Source: JBBQSN01 sp038213835
Lineage (GTDB): Bacteria > Actinomycetota > Actinomycetes > Actinomycetales > CAWJMD01
Reading direction: 5' to 3'
DNA length: 5,930 nucleotides
Assembly: GCA_038213835.1 (NCBI GenBank)
Contig: JBBQSN010000185.1
Span: forward strand, 1 to 5,930
The position numbers and the translations under genes are program-made. Positions 1-5,579 of this stretch are shown here, in pieces; position 1 is the first letter of the stretch; the number at the start of each line of letters is the position of its first letter. The notes beneath the pieces were generated by a model. The model was given only the letters and a program-made list of their open reading frames with translations, did not search any database and was not told the DNA's origin.

Positions 1-285
1 GCGGGCGAACGGGTCGACGACGGCCCCCGGCAGCTGGGCGTCGACGGCAGCCAGCGCCGCGTCGTCCAGGCGGGTGGCGAGCACGGCGGTGTCGGGGTGC
101 GCGGCGTGGAGCGTGGCCAGGATCTCCACGACCTGGGCGGCACTCTTGCCGGCGCCGAACACGACCTCGGGGTCGCCGGTGCGGGCGCGGCGGTCGACGT
201 CGATCCGGCTGTGCCCCAGGTGCACGGTGCCGTCGAAAGCGTCGGGCTGGTCTGGGGGCTGGTCTGGGGGCTGGTCCTGGGGCAC
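1..285 (-). CDS. larB: LarB-family nickel pincer cofactor biosynthesis protein, N-terminal part (runs off left edge)
   Basis: LarB carboxylates and hydrolyses nicotinic acid adenine dinucleotide to give the pyridinium-3,5-biscarboxylate mononucleotide, the first step toward the nickel-pincer nucleotide cofactor of lactate racemase and related enzymes (family knowledge). The visible 95 residues carry the LarB signature: IDVDRRARTGDPEVVFGAGK at about residues 28-47, followed by the helix AAQVVEIL and a short alpha/beta stretch (TAVLATRL). The PurE-like catalytic half and the stop codon lie beyond base 1, so about 150 residues are missing. I chose the GTG at 283-285 because a TACGCT -10-like box ends 6 nt upstream, which fits a leaderless transcript. 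No Shine-Dalgarno is visible and no in-frame stop closes the frame just upstream, so the start is provisional. The N-terminus is shorter than in classical LarB and consists of a Pro/Asp/Gln repeat (PDQP units). The gene is divergent from the operon beginning at 392. Family confidence is high, start confidence moderate. Confidence 0.85.
   Translation of the reverse strand, partial: MPQDQPPDQPPDQPDAFDGTVHLGHSRIDVDRRARTGDPEVVFGAGKSAAQVVEILATLHAAHPDTAVLATRLDDAALAAVDAQLPGAVVDPFAR
247..282. repeat. 12-bp tandem repeat, three units, inside larB start region
   Basis: On the plus strand the unit CTGGTCTGGGGG occurs at 247-258 and 259-270 as identical copies, followed by a diverged copy CTGGTCCTGGGG at 271-282. 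The period is a multiple of three, so on the minus strand it encodes repeated Pro-Asp-Gln-Pro units at residues 2-13 of the LarB product without disturbing the frame. It is a small in-frame minisatellite that could vary in copy number between strains. Confidence 0.8.
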
Positions 286-291
286 GCGGAA

Positions 292-297
292 AGCGTA
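292..297 (-). promoter_or_regulatory. Candidate -10 box for leaderless larB transcript
   Basis: Read on the minus strand this is TACGCT, which matches the actinobacterial TANNNT -10 consensus. Six bases (ttccgc) separate it from the GTG start of larB, so transcription would begin at or next to the first base of the start codon. No convincing -35 hexamer lies 16-19 bp further upstream, which is common for such promoters. This is inference from position and consensus only. Confidence 0.45.
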
Positions 298-345
298 GGC
301 GACGGGTGGGCACGGGAGAGCACCGCGATCTGCCCTACACACCCC

Positions 346-375
346 TTGCACTAGCCAACCACTTTGTACTACAAA
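346..375 (+). promoter_or_regulatory. Candidate promoter of the regulator/ABC exporter operon
   Basis: A -35-like TTGCAC lies at 346-351. A -10-like TACAAA at 370-375 is 18 bp further on, with TACTAC at 367-372 as an alternative. Initiation about 7 nt later would leave a leader of about 10 nt before the ATG at 392, which lacks a clear Shine-Dalgarno. The -10 sits inside the palindrome at 363-375, so a protein bound there would block RNA polymerase. The -10 match is imperfect because the sixth base is not T, so the exact boxes are uncertain. Confidence 0.4.
363..375. promoter_or_regulatory. Palindromic operator candidate TTTGTA-C-TACAAA
   Basis: The two 6-bp arms are perfect inverted repeats around a single central C, and the A at 361 and T at 377 extend the symmetry after one mismatched pair. 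It is a pronounced A/T-rich island in very GC-rich DNA, 17 bp upstream of the start of an operon whose second gene is a winged-helix regulator. By analogy with autoregulated exporter operons, it is the likely binding site of a dimer of that regulator. The symmetry is seen directly; the protein-site pairing is inference. Confidence 0.6.
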
Positions 376-391
376 CTACCCATGACCTCTC

Positions 392-1003
392 ATGCAGAGC
401 GAACGCGACGTGAGCCGCGACGAGCAGGACCTCGCGACGGGTGAGGCGACCGCTGCGGACGGTGCGCTCGACCCGGCGCAGCAGCTCCGCCTCGTGGCCG
501 AGACCCGGGCCCGCACCCATCGAGCCCTCGTTCCTGACGAGCGCGTGGTCTTCGGCGCCTGGGGCGTCGCCTGGTTCGTCGGCTTCGGGGTGTTCTGGCT
601 CTCGTCCCCGCTGCGCGACGGCGGGCCCCTGGTGGCCCTGCCGGGCCTGTTCGACGGCCTGCTGTTCTTCGCCCTGCTCGTTGCGGCCGGGTTCGCGATG
701 CTGCCGTGCATCGTGCTGTCCGCGGAGCGCCTCGGCGCCCCGCCGGAGGCGACGGCACTGATGTGGCCGGCACTGTCCGGGCTGGTCGTCGGGCTGCTGT
801 ACATCGGCGGCGCGGCCGTCTGGGACGAGCCGCACCAGTTCGTCATCGGCGCCTGGATCATCGGGACGACCGGCGTCGGCTGCCTGCTGGGGCGGCTGCC
901 GCTGTACCTGGTGATGAGCCTGGCCGGCGGCGGCGGATTCCTCGCGGCGGCGGGGTGGTCCGCGCTGCGGCGGTATCGCCTCGCCACCCCGGTTCCGGCA
1001 TGA
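392..1003 (+). CDS. Multi-pass membrane protein of unknown function, first gene of the exporter operon
   Basis: I do not recognise a named family for this 203-residue protein. Residues 1-50 are polar and charged, with an Asp/Glu/Ala-rich start and a helix-like stretch (PAQQLRLVAETRARTHRAL), suggesting a cytoplasmic N-terminal arm. About five hydrophobic segments follow, near residues 52-72, 84-108, 123-145, 149-167 and 168-190, and a short basic tail (ALRRYR) suggests a cytoplasmic C-terminus. Its stop overlaps the start of the regulator gene by 4 bp, so the two are probably translationally coupled and functionally linked. It could be a membrane partner or sensor for the regulator or ABC exporter, but nothing in the sequence proves this. 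The ATG at 392 is preferred because it follows the promoter/palindrome region and the protein-like frame begins there. The nearby ATG at 382 is in another frame. No strong ribosome binding site is visible. Confidence 0.85.
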   Translation: MQSERDVSRDEQDLATGEATAADGALDPAQQLRLVAETRARTHRALVPDERVVFGAWGVAWFVGFGVFWLSSPLRDGGPLVALPGLFDGLLFFALLVAAGFAMLPCIVLSAERLGAPPEATALMWPALSGLVVGLLYIGGAAVWDEPHQFVIGAWIIGTTGVGCLLGRLPLYLVMSLAGGGGFLAAAGWSALRRYRLATPVPA

Positions 1004-1374
1004 GTGCCGACGCCGACGCCCGGCCCGTCGAGCTCGACCCGGTCATCCACGCCCAGGCCAGGCTCCGGCTGACCACGACGCTGGCAGCGCTGTCGACCGG
1101 GGACCGGATCGCGTTCCCGCGGGTGCAGCAGCTGCTCGACATGACCGCGGGCAACCTCGCGACCCACCTGCGCAAGCTCGAGGACGCGGGGTACGTCGAG
1201 GTGACCAAGACCCACAAGGGCCGATCACCCGTCACTTATCTTGCCCTCACGCGCACCGGACGCAACGCCTACGAGGACTACCTGGGCGCACTGCGCTCGT
1301 TGCTGACGGCGACCACCCCCGCCGGCGCCGCACCGACCGGACCGGATGACCGAGAAGGAGGGGAGGGACGATGA
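1000..1374 (+). CDS. Winged-helix (MarR/PF13601-like) transcriptional regulator
   Basis: This 124-residue cytoplasmic DNA-binding protein fits the compact winged-helix regulators of the PF13601 type. A first helix spans about residues 15-32 (VIHAQARLRLTTTLAAL). FPRVQQLLDMTAGNLATHLR at 39-58 is the helix-turn-helix with its recognition helix. KLEDAGYVEVTKTHKGRSPVTYLALT at 59-84 forms the wing, and GRNAYEDYLGALRSLL at 87-102 is a C-terminal helix of the kind used for dimerisation. The last 20 residues are low-complexity Ala/Pro/Gly. The ATG at 1000 overlaps the upstream stop by 4 bp, and the TGA overlaps the next ATG by 4 bp. No Shine-Dalgarno precedes it, so translation probably depends on coupling. 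Lying inside an ABC exporter operon preceded by a palindrome, it is most likely an autoregulatory repressor. The ligand is unknown. Confidence 0.9.
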   Translation: MSADADARPVELDPVIHAQARLRLTTTLAALSTGDRIAFPRVQQLLDMTAGNLATHLRKLEDAGYVEVTKTHKGRSPVTYLALTRTGRNAYEDYLGALRSLLTATTPAGAAPTGPDDREGGEGR

Positions 1375-2279
1375 ACGAGGTCCTCGCGAGATGGCTCGGC
1401 GTGACGCGCCGCTACGGCGACGTCCTCGCCCTGGACGACGTCAGCCTGGACGTGCCGGCAGGCCAGATCCTCGGGCTGCTCGGGCCGAACGGTGCGGGTA
1501 AGTCCACGCTCATCAACCTGCTGCTGGGTCTGCGCCGCCCGGACCGCGGCACCGTCGAGCTGTTCGGCGGCGACCCCCGCACCCCGGCCAGCCGGACCCT
1601 GCTGGGCTGCACCCCGCAGGAGACCGCCCTCCCGGCGACCCTCAGGGTCCGCGAGGTGCTGGACTTCGTCGGCGGCCACCACGCCGACCCGGTGCCCACG
1701 GCGCAGCTGCTCGACGAGCTCGGCCTGACCGAGCAGGCCGGCCGGCAGACGGGTGGCTTGTCGGGAGGTCAGCGACGTCGGTTGTCGGTCGCGCTGGCCC
1801 TGGTCGGCCGCCCCCGCCTGCTGGTGCTGGACGAGCCCACGACCGGTCTGGACGTCGACGCCCGGCGTCTGCTGTGGCAGAAGGTCCGCGACTTCCACGC
1901 CGACGGCGGGACGGTCGTGGTCACCAGCCACTACCTGGAGGAGATCGAGGCGCTCGCCCAACGGGTCGTCGTCGTCGCCTCCGGTCGCGTCCTGGTCGAC
2001 GACACCCTGGGGGCCGTCCGCGCGCGGGTGCAGCAGCGGCGGGTCAGCATCCGCGCCGGCGCCCTGCCGCCGCTGGCGAACCTGGTCCGGGCCGAGGCCG
2101 GCGAAGACGACCTCTGGTCGCTCTTCACGGCTGACTCCGACGCGCTGGTCCGGGAGCTGGTCCGCAGCGACGTCGCCTTCAGCGACCTGCAGGTCGCACC
2201 CGCCTCCCTCGAGGAGGCGTTCCTCGCCCTGACCGCCGACGGTGCCGCAGGGACCACCCGGACCGGAGCCCACGCATGA
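1371..2279 (+). CDS. ABC transporter ATP-binding protein (ABC-2/drug-exporter type)
   Basis: This 302-residue protein is the ATPase of a two-component ABC exporter, driving transport by the permease encoded next. All nucleotide-binding motifs are intact: Walker A GPNGAGKST at residues 38-46, Q-loop glutamine at 83 (TPQE), signature LSGGQ at 130-134, Walker B LLVLDE at 150-155 followed by the D-loop PTTGLD, and the H-loop histidine at 187 (TSHYLEE). Residues from about 205 form the C-terminal extension typical of the CcmA/DrrA/NatA-like group. The start is well supported by a strong Shine-Dalgarno (AAGGAGG at 1355-1361, 9 nt before ATG), the best in the operon, despite a 4-bp overlap with the regulator gene. 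The substrate cannot be read from the sequence. Candidates are drugs, antimicrobial peptides or lipids. Confidence 0.96.
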   Translation: MNEVLARWLGVTRRYGDVLALDDVSLDVPAGQILGLLGPNGAGKSTLINLLLGLRRPDRGTVELFGGDPRTPASRTLLGCTPQETALPATLRVREVLDFVGGHHADPVPTAQLLDELGLTEQAGRQTGGLSGGQRRRLSVALALVGRPRLLVLDEPTTGLDVDARRLLWQKVRDFHADGGTVVVTSHYLEEIEALAQRVVVVASGRVLVDDTLGAVRARVQQRRVSIRAGALPPLANLVRAEAGEDDLWSLFTADSDALVRELVRSDVAFSDLQVAPASLEEAFLALTADGAAGTTRTGAHA

Positions 2280-3019
2280 GCCTGGTCGCGCTCCACACCC
2301 GCTACGTCGCGCTGGAGACCCTGCGCGTCCCGATCGCCGTCATCGGCACGGTCGTGTTCCCCGTGCTGTCGTTCCTGTTCTTCGTCGTGCCGTTCAGCGA
2401 GGTCTCCGACGACCCGGTGGCGGCCACGGCGGCGGCGTCCCAGCTCAGCCTGTTCGCCGTGTTCTCGGTCTGCCTGTTCCAGTTCGGCGTGGGGGTGTCC
2501 GACGACCGCAGCACCCCCTGGGACCCCTACGTCCGGACGCTGCCGGTAGGTGCCGGTCCGCGCATCCTCGCCCGGTTGCTGAACGGGGTTCTGTTCGCGC
2601 TGATCGGCCTGCTGCCGCTGCTGCTGACCGCCGCCCTGCTCACCGAGGCGACCGTCACCCCGACCCAGGCCGTGCTCGGCCTCGCAGCCCTGGGCCTGGC
2701 CGGCGTGCCCCTGCTGTTCATGGGCGTGGCGGTCGGTTACTCGTTGCCGGTCAAAGCAGCCGTCCCGGTGGCGCAGGTGCTGCTGTTCCCGTTGGCGTTC
2801 GGCGGCGGGCTGTTCATCCCTCCCGACGCGTTCCCGGCCTGGCTGGACGGGCTCTCGCAGGGGCTGCCCACCCGCGCCGGTCGCGACCTGGTGATCGCCG
2901 CGACCACGGGCGCGGACCTACCGACCGCGGCGCTGCCGGTGCTCGTCGTCTGGACGCTGGTCGCCGGTGCGGTGGCGGTGTGGGCCTACCGCCGGGACGA
3001 GGGCCGCCGGTTCCGCTGA
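2276..3019 (+). CDS. ABC-2-type transporter permease
   Basis: This 247-residue integral membrane protein is the translocation partner of the preceding ATPase. About six hydrophobic segments lie near residues 18-40, 55-75, 104-125, 132-155, 159-181 and 217-238, matching the usual ABC-2 half-transporter size. The region GGLFIPPDAFPAWLDGLSQG at 177-196, followed by LPTRAGRDLV, is the typical loop after the fifth segment in this family. The C-terminus is basic (YRRDEGRRFR), consistent with the cytoplasmic side. The ATG overlaps the ATPase stop by 4 bp and has a GGAG ribosome binding site at 2265-2268. A functional exporter would be a homodimer of this protein with two ATPase subunits. It is the last gene of the tightly overlapping operon; the next gene begins 59 bp later. 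Confidence 0.93.
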   Translation: MSLVALHTRYVALETLRVPIAVIGTVVFPVLSFLFFVVPFSEVSDDPVAATAAASQLSLFAVFSVCLFQFGVGVSDDRSTPWDPYVRTLPVGAGPRILARLLNGVLFALIGLLPLLLTAALLTEATVTPTQAVLGLAALGLAGVPLLFMGVAVGYSLPVKAAVPVAQVLLFPLAFGGGLFIPPDAFPAWLDGLSQGLPTRAGRDLVIAATTGADLPTAALPVLVVWTLVAGAVAVWAYRRDEGRRFR

Positions 3020-3078
3020 GCGCACGGGCACCGGGTGCGTCAGTTGCGCCGGACGGCCAGGCGTGAGGACAGTGTCGG

Positions 3079-3624
3079 ATGTGGTTCGACACCTGGTCCG
3101 GTCTGCTCCGCGTCGTCCTGGTGGGCACGGCGGCCTACGTCTGGCTCGTGCTGGTCCTGCGGATCAGCGGGAAGCGGACCCTGGCCAAGCTCAACGCCTT
3201 CGACCTGGTGGTGACCGTCGCCCTGGGCTCCACCCTGGCCACGATCCTGCTGAGCAGCGACGTGCCGTGGGTCGAGGGTGCGCTCGCGCTGGTCCTGCTG
3301 GCCGGGCTGCAGCTAGGGGTGGCCGCGACCACGTCGCGGCTGCCGGGCGGCCGGTCCTTCGTCACCGCCCGGCCGACCCTCGTGCTGCGTGACGGGGTGA
3401 TCGACCGGGAGGCGATGCGCGGGCAACGGCTGACCGAGGGCGAGGTGCACCAGGCTGTGCGCTCGTCCGGCACCGGTGACCTGGCCCAGGTCGCCGCGGT
3501 GGTGCTGGAGTCCGACGGCACCCTGAGCGTCATCGGCCGCGACCAGGCGGGGGACCTCTCGGCGGCGGTCGACGTCAGCGGGCTGCGATCCGGGCGTACC
3601 TCGCCACCCTGGCAGCAGCCGTGA
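3079..3624 (+). CDS. DUF421 (YetF/YkjA-like) membrane protein
   Basis: This 181-residue protein belongs to the DUF421/YetF family, whose members are membrane-anchored and of poorly known function. Hydrophobic segments lie at about residues 8-28, 42-60 and 66-84. The family motif RISGKRTLAKLNAFDLVVTV spans residues 28-47, followed by ALGSTLATILL. The soluble C-terminal part starts near 98 with ARPTLVLRDGVIDREAMRGQ, continues with the LTEGEVHQAVRSSG helix and ends in a beta strand region (VAAVVLESDGTLSVI). The ATG is preceded by GAGGA at 3065-3069, 9 nt upstream, which supports this start. It lies 59 bp after the permease and could be co-transcribed with the exporter operon, but there is no overlap and no evidence of a shared role. 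pheA follows on the same strand after 58 bp. Confidence 0.92.
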   Translation: MWFDTWSGLLRVVLVGTAAYVWLVLVLRISGKRTLAKLNAFDLVVTVALGSTLATILLSSDVPWVEGALALVLLAGLQLGVAATTSRLPGGRSFVTARPTLVLRDGVIDREAMRGQRLTEGEVHQAVRSSGTGDLAQVAAVVLESDGTLSVIGRDQAGDLSAAVDVSGLRSGRTSPPWQQP

Positions 3625-3668
3625 CCCCGTGCGCGACACTCGACCGCGGGTGAGCTGGCCGGATGCCC

Positions 3669-3674
3669 TAGCGT
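3669..3674 (+). promoter_or_regulatory. Candidate -10 box for (near-)leaderless pheA transcript
   Basis: TAGCGT matches TANNNT and lies 8 nt before the GTG at 3683, so the transcript would start on or within two bases of the start codon. No good -35 match is seen at 16-19 bp. It supports choosing 3683 over the in-frame GTG at 3629. This is inference from spacing and consensus. Confidence 0.4.
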
Positions 3675-3682
3675 TGCCGGGC

Positions 3683-4657
3683 GTGACCAGCACCGGACCG
3701 CCGAACCCCGCCCGGCGCGTCGCCTTCCTCGGCCCCGCGGGCACGTTCACCGAGGTCGCGCTGGACGGCGTCCTGGCCGGGCACGACGCCCCCGACGTCG
3801 ATCGGGTGGCGATGGCCACGGTCGGCCGTTGCTTCGAGGCGGTTCGCACTGGTGAGATGAACGCAGCCGTCGTGCCGATCGAGAACTCGCTCGAGGGCGG
3901 GGTCAACGCCACCCTCGACGCCCTGAGCGCCAGCACCCCGCCGCTGGTCATCGTGGCCGAGCATCTGGTCCCGGTCACCTTCGTCCTGGCCGCCCGGCCC
4001 GGTACGACGTTGGCCGACGTCCGTCGGGTCGCCAGCCACCCGCACGCCGAGGCGCAGTGCCGGGCCTGGTTGTCCGACACCCTGCCCGACGTCTCGGTGG
4101 AGCCGGCGATGTCGACCGCGGCGGCCGCCTCGGGTCTGGCCCAGGACGGCGAGGACGCCTACGACGCGGCGATCTGCGCGCCGTCGGCCGTCGAGCGCTA
4201 CGGCCTGCAGGTGCTGGCCGGCGACATCGGCGACCGGCCCGCCACCACGCGCTTCGTCGTCATCTCGTTGCCGGGGGCGGTGCCGCAGGCCACGGGGTCG
4301 GACCGGACGAGCGTGGTCGCCTACCTGCGCGAGAACCACTCCGGTGCGCTGCTGGAGCTGCTCGAGCAGTTCGCGGCCCGCGGGGTCGACCTGACCCGGA
4401 TCGAGTCCCGACCGACCGGTGCGGGTTTCGGCGAGTACTGCTTCTCGATCGACCTGGACGGCCACGTCCGTGAGCCGCGCGTCGCCGAGGCGCTCAAGGG
4501 GCTGCGCCGGCTCAGCCCGAACACCCGGTTCCTGGGGTCCTATCCGCGCGCGGACAGGACGCCGTCCCGGGTGCCGACGTGGACCGGGGCCGAGGGGTTC
4601 GTCGAGGCCGAGTCGTGGCTGGCGGGGCTGATCGGCGACGGCCGTCCGACGGGTTGA
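3683..4657 (+). CDS. pheA: Prephenate dehydratase with ACT domain
   Basis: This enzyme converts prephenate to phenylpyruvate with loss of water and CO2, the committed step to L-phenylalanine, in the cytoplasm. The 324-residue protein is the usual size of monofunctional actinobacterial enzymes, with no chorismate mutase domain. The catalytic domain covers about residues 12-195: FLGPAGTFTE at 15-24, VVPIENSLEGGVNATLD at 63-79, and TTRF at 188-191 with the catalytic threonine at 189. The ACT domain covers about 208-290 with GALLELLEQF at 221-230 and ESRP at 241-244, the phenylalanine-binding motifs that give feedback inhibition. The frame stays open to a GTG at 3629, but the added 18 residues do not resemble the family, and a -10-like box lies between the two starts. 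I therefore prefer GTG 3683. No Shine-Dalgarno is evident. The DUF421 gene upstream and MerR gene downstream appear unrelated in function. Confidence 0.96.
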   Translation: MTSTGPPNPARRVAFLGPAGTFTEVALDGVLAGHDAPDVDRVAMATVGRCFEAVRTGEMNAAVVPIENSLEGGVNATLDALSASTPPLVIVAEHLVPVTFVLAARPGTTLADVRRVASHPHAEAQCRAWLSDTLPDVSVEPAMSTAAAASGLAQDGEDAYDAAICAPSAVERYGLQVLAGDIGDRPATTRFVVISLPGAVPQATGSDRTSVVAYLRENHSGALLELLEQFAARGVDLTRIESRPTGAGFGEYCFSIDLDGHVREPRVAEALKGLRRLSPNTRFLGSYPRADRTPSRVPTWTGAEGFVEAESWLAGLIGDGRPTG

Positions 4658-4684
4658 CCTTCCTGCAAGGGGAGACGGCAGGCT
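4654..4684 (+). promoter_or_regulatory. Candidate MerR-type promoter/operator overlapping the pheA stop
   Basis: TTGACC at 4654-4659 is a good -35 and contains the pheA TGA stop. CAGGCT at 4679-4684 is a partial -10 (A and T at positions 2 and 6). The 19-bp spacer is the long spacing typical of MerR-controlled promoters. The spacer contains a short perfect dyad, CCTT (4658-4661) and AAGG (4667-4670) around five bases, with a further G/A-rich stretch to 4675. The -10 ends 7 nt before the ATG at 4692, so the transcript would be leaderless. Autoregulation by the encoded MerR protein is the simplest reading, but it is inferred. The dyad is short and imperfect beyond its arms. Confidence 0.45.
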
Positions 4685-4691
4685 TGTCCGC

Positions 4692-5532
4692 ATGATGAGC
4701 ATCGGGGAGTTCGCGCAGCTGACGGGGCGGAGTGTGAAGGCGCTGCGCCACTACGACGAGCGCGGCGTCCTGCAGCCGCTCGACGTCACGTCGGGGTCGC
4801 GCTACCGCCGCTACGGCGCGGGTCAGCTGGTCCCCGCCCTCCGGCTGAGGGAGCTCCGCCGGGCCGGGATGCCGCTGACGGCGGCCGACGACGTGCTGGC
4901 CGGCGGGAGTGCGGCGGCCCGGGCGCTGGACGGGTACCGCGAGCGGCTTGCCATGGAGCGCGCGGCTCAGGACGAGGCCATCGTGGCGCTCGAGCGGGAC
5001 CTCGCGCAGGAGGCCGGGGGCCGTCGGTGGCAGGTCGTGGAACGGGACTTCGCGCTCCAGCACCGGGTGGGTGCGCGGCTGCCGTTGGACGTCGAGGAGG
5101 CGGCCGGGGGGTCCGACGACGAGGCCACCGAGCGGGCCGACGCGGCCTTCGCCGCGGTGTGGAGGGCGCTGGACCAGGCCGGGTCGCGCCCCACGGGCCC
5201 GCCGTGGTCGGCGTTCCAGGTCGAGCCGGACTCGCAGGAGTCGGTTCGGTTGCTGTGCGGATGGCCGGTGGGCGGTCCGCCGCCGGATGGCTGGAAGGTG
5301 CCCGGTGTGGACGTCGTGACCGGGTGCACGCCGGCCGGCCCGCAGCTGGTCGCACGACGAAGAGCCCGCCCTCACGGGCGACCAGCTTCACCCGGCCGTC
5401 CTCGCGCTGCTCCTGGAGGCGGACCGGTGCGGTGCCGACGTCCGGCTGCAGGACCTGCGTCAGGTGGTGCTGCTGGACCCCGACGGGACCAGCACGGGCG
5501 TGGAGGTCACGGTGCCGTTGGTCCGTCCCTGA
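4692..5532 (+). pseudogene. MerR-family transcriptional regulator, frameshifted near 5346
   Basis: The N-terminus is a clear MerR winged helix: MMSIGEFAQLTGRSVKALRH at residues 1-20, followed by YDERGVLQP, SRYRRY at 36-41, and a second helical region ending near 70. A helical linker (about 75-108, with RERLAMERAAQDEAIVALER) leads to a C-terminal domain like the effector-binding part of two-domain MerR activators. The starting frame is protein-like up to GPQLV near 5351 (about 220 residues), then turns into Arg/Pro/Gly-rich nonsense. From TGG at 5347 the +1 frame is protein-like for 61 residues (WSHDEEPALTGDQLHPAVLA, ending EVTVPLVRP) and stops with TGA at 5530-5532. The frames join around 5318-5352, since the +1 frame has a stop just before. 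A restored protein would be about 283 residues, a normal length. The DNA-binding domain is intact, so a truncated regulator might still bind DNA. A sequencing error is the main alternative to a true pseudogene. Confidence 0.8.
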
Positions 5533-5579
5533 ACGCATCGACGACCCGCCGGTCGCCGGGGGCGCCGAGAGGGGCTGGC

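Noticed and set aside
74..354. Plus-strand small open frames opposite larB
   Set aside because: They are antisense to the LarB signature and read the GGTCTGGGG repeat as Trp/Gly runs. No protein-like features.
376..1215. Minus-strand open frame of 279 codons opposite the membrane protein and regulator genes
   Set aside because: Pro/Ser/Arg-rich shadow frame that would cross the operator region. The plus-strand genes have hydrophobic segments and a winged-helix motif.
1278..2273. Long open frame of 331 codons on the minus strand opposite the ABC ATPase
   Set aside because: It is a shadow of an ATPase with all motifs intact. The composition is low-complexity and no family is recognisable.
3021..3039. 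Inverted repeat CGCAC/GTGCG just after the permease stop, as a terminator
   Set aside because: The stem is only 5 bp with a 9-nt loop and no T-run follows, so the signal is too weak to call.
3629..3682. Upstream GTG start for prephenate dehydratase adding 18 residues
   Set aside because: The added residues do not resemble the family N-terminus, and a -10-like box lies between this codon and the preferred start at 3683.
3668..4702. Long open frame of 344 codons on the minus strand opposite pheA
   Set aside because: Its product is Arg/Gly/Gln-rich without motifs, as expected for the antisense of a high-GC gene. The plus strand carries unmistakable enzyme motifs.
5533..5579. Possible bidirectional terminator between the convergent MerR and YczE-like genes
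   Set aside because: Only short, interrupted GC stems (such as CCGG-TCG-CCGG) are present, with no T-tract on either strand. These are common by chance at this base composition.
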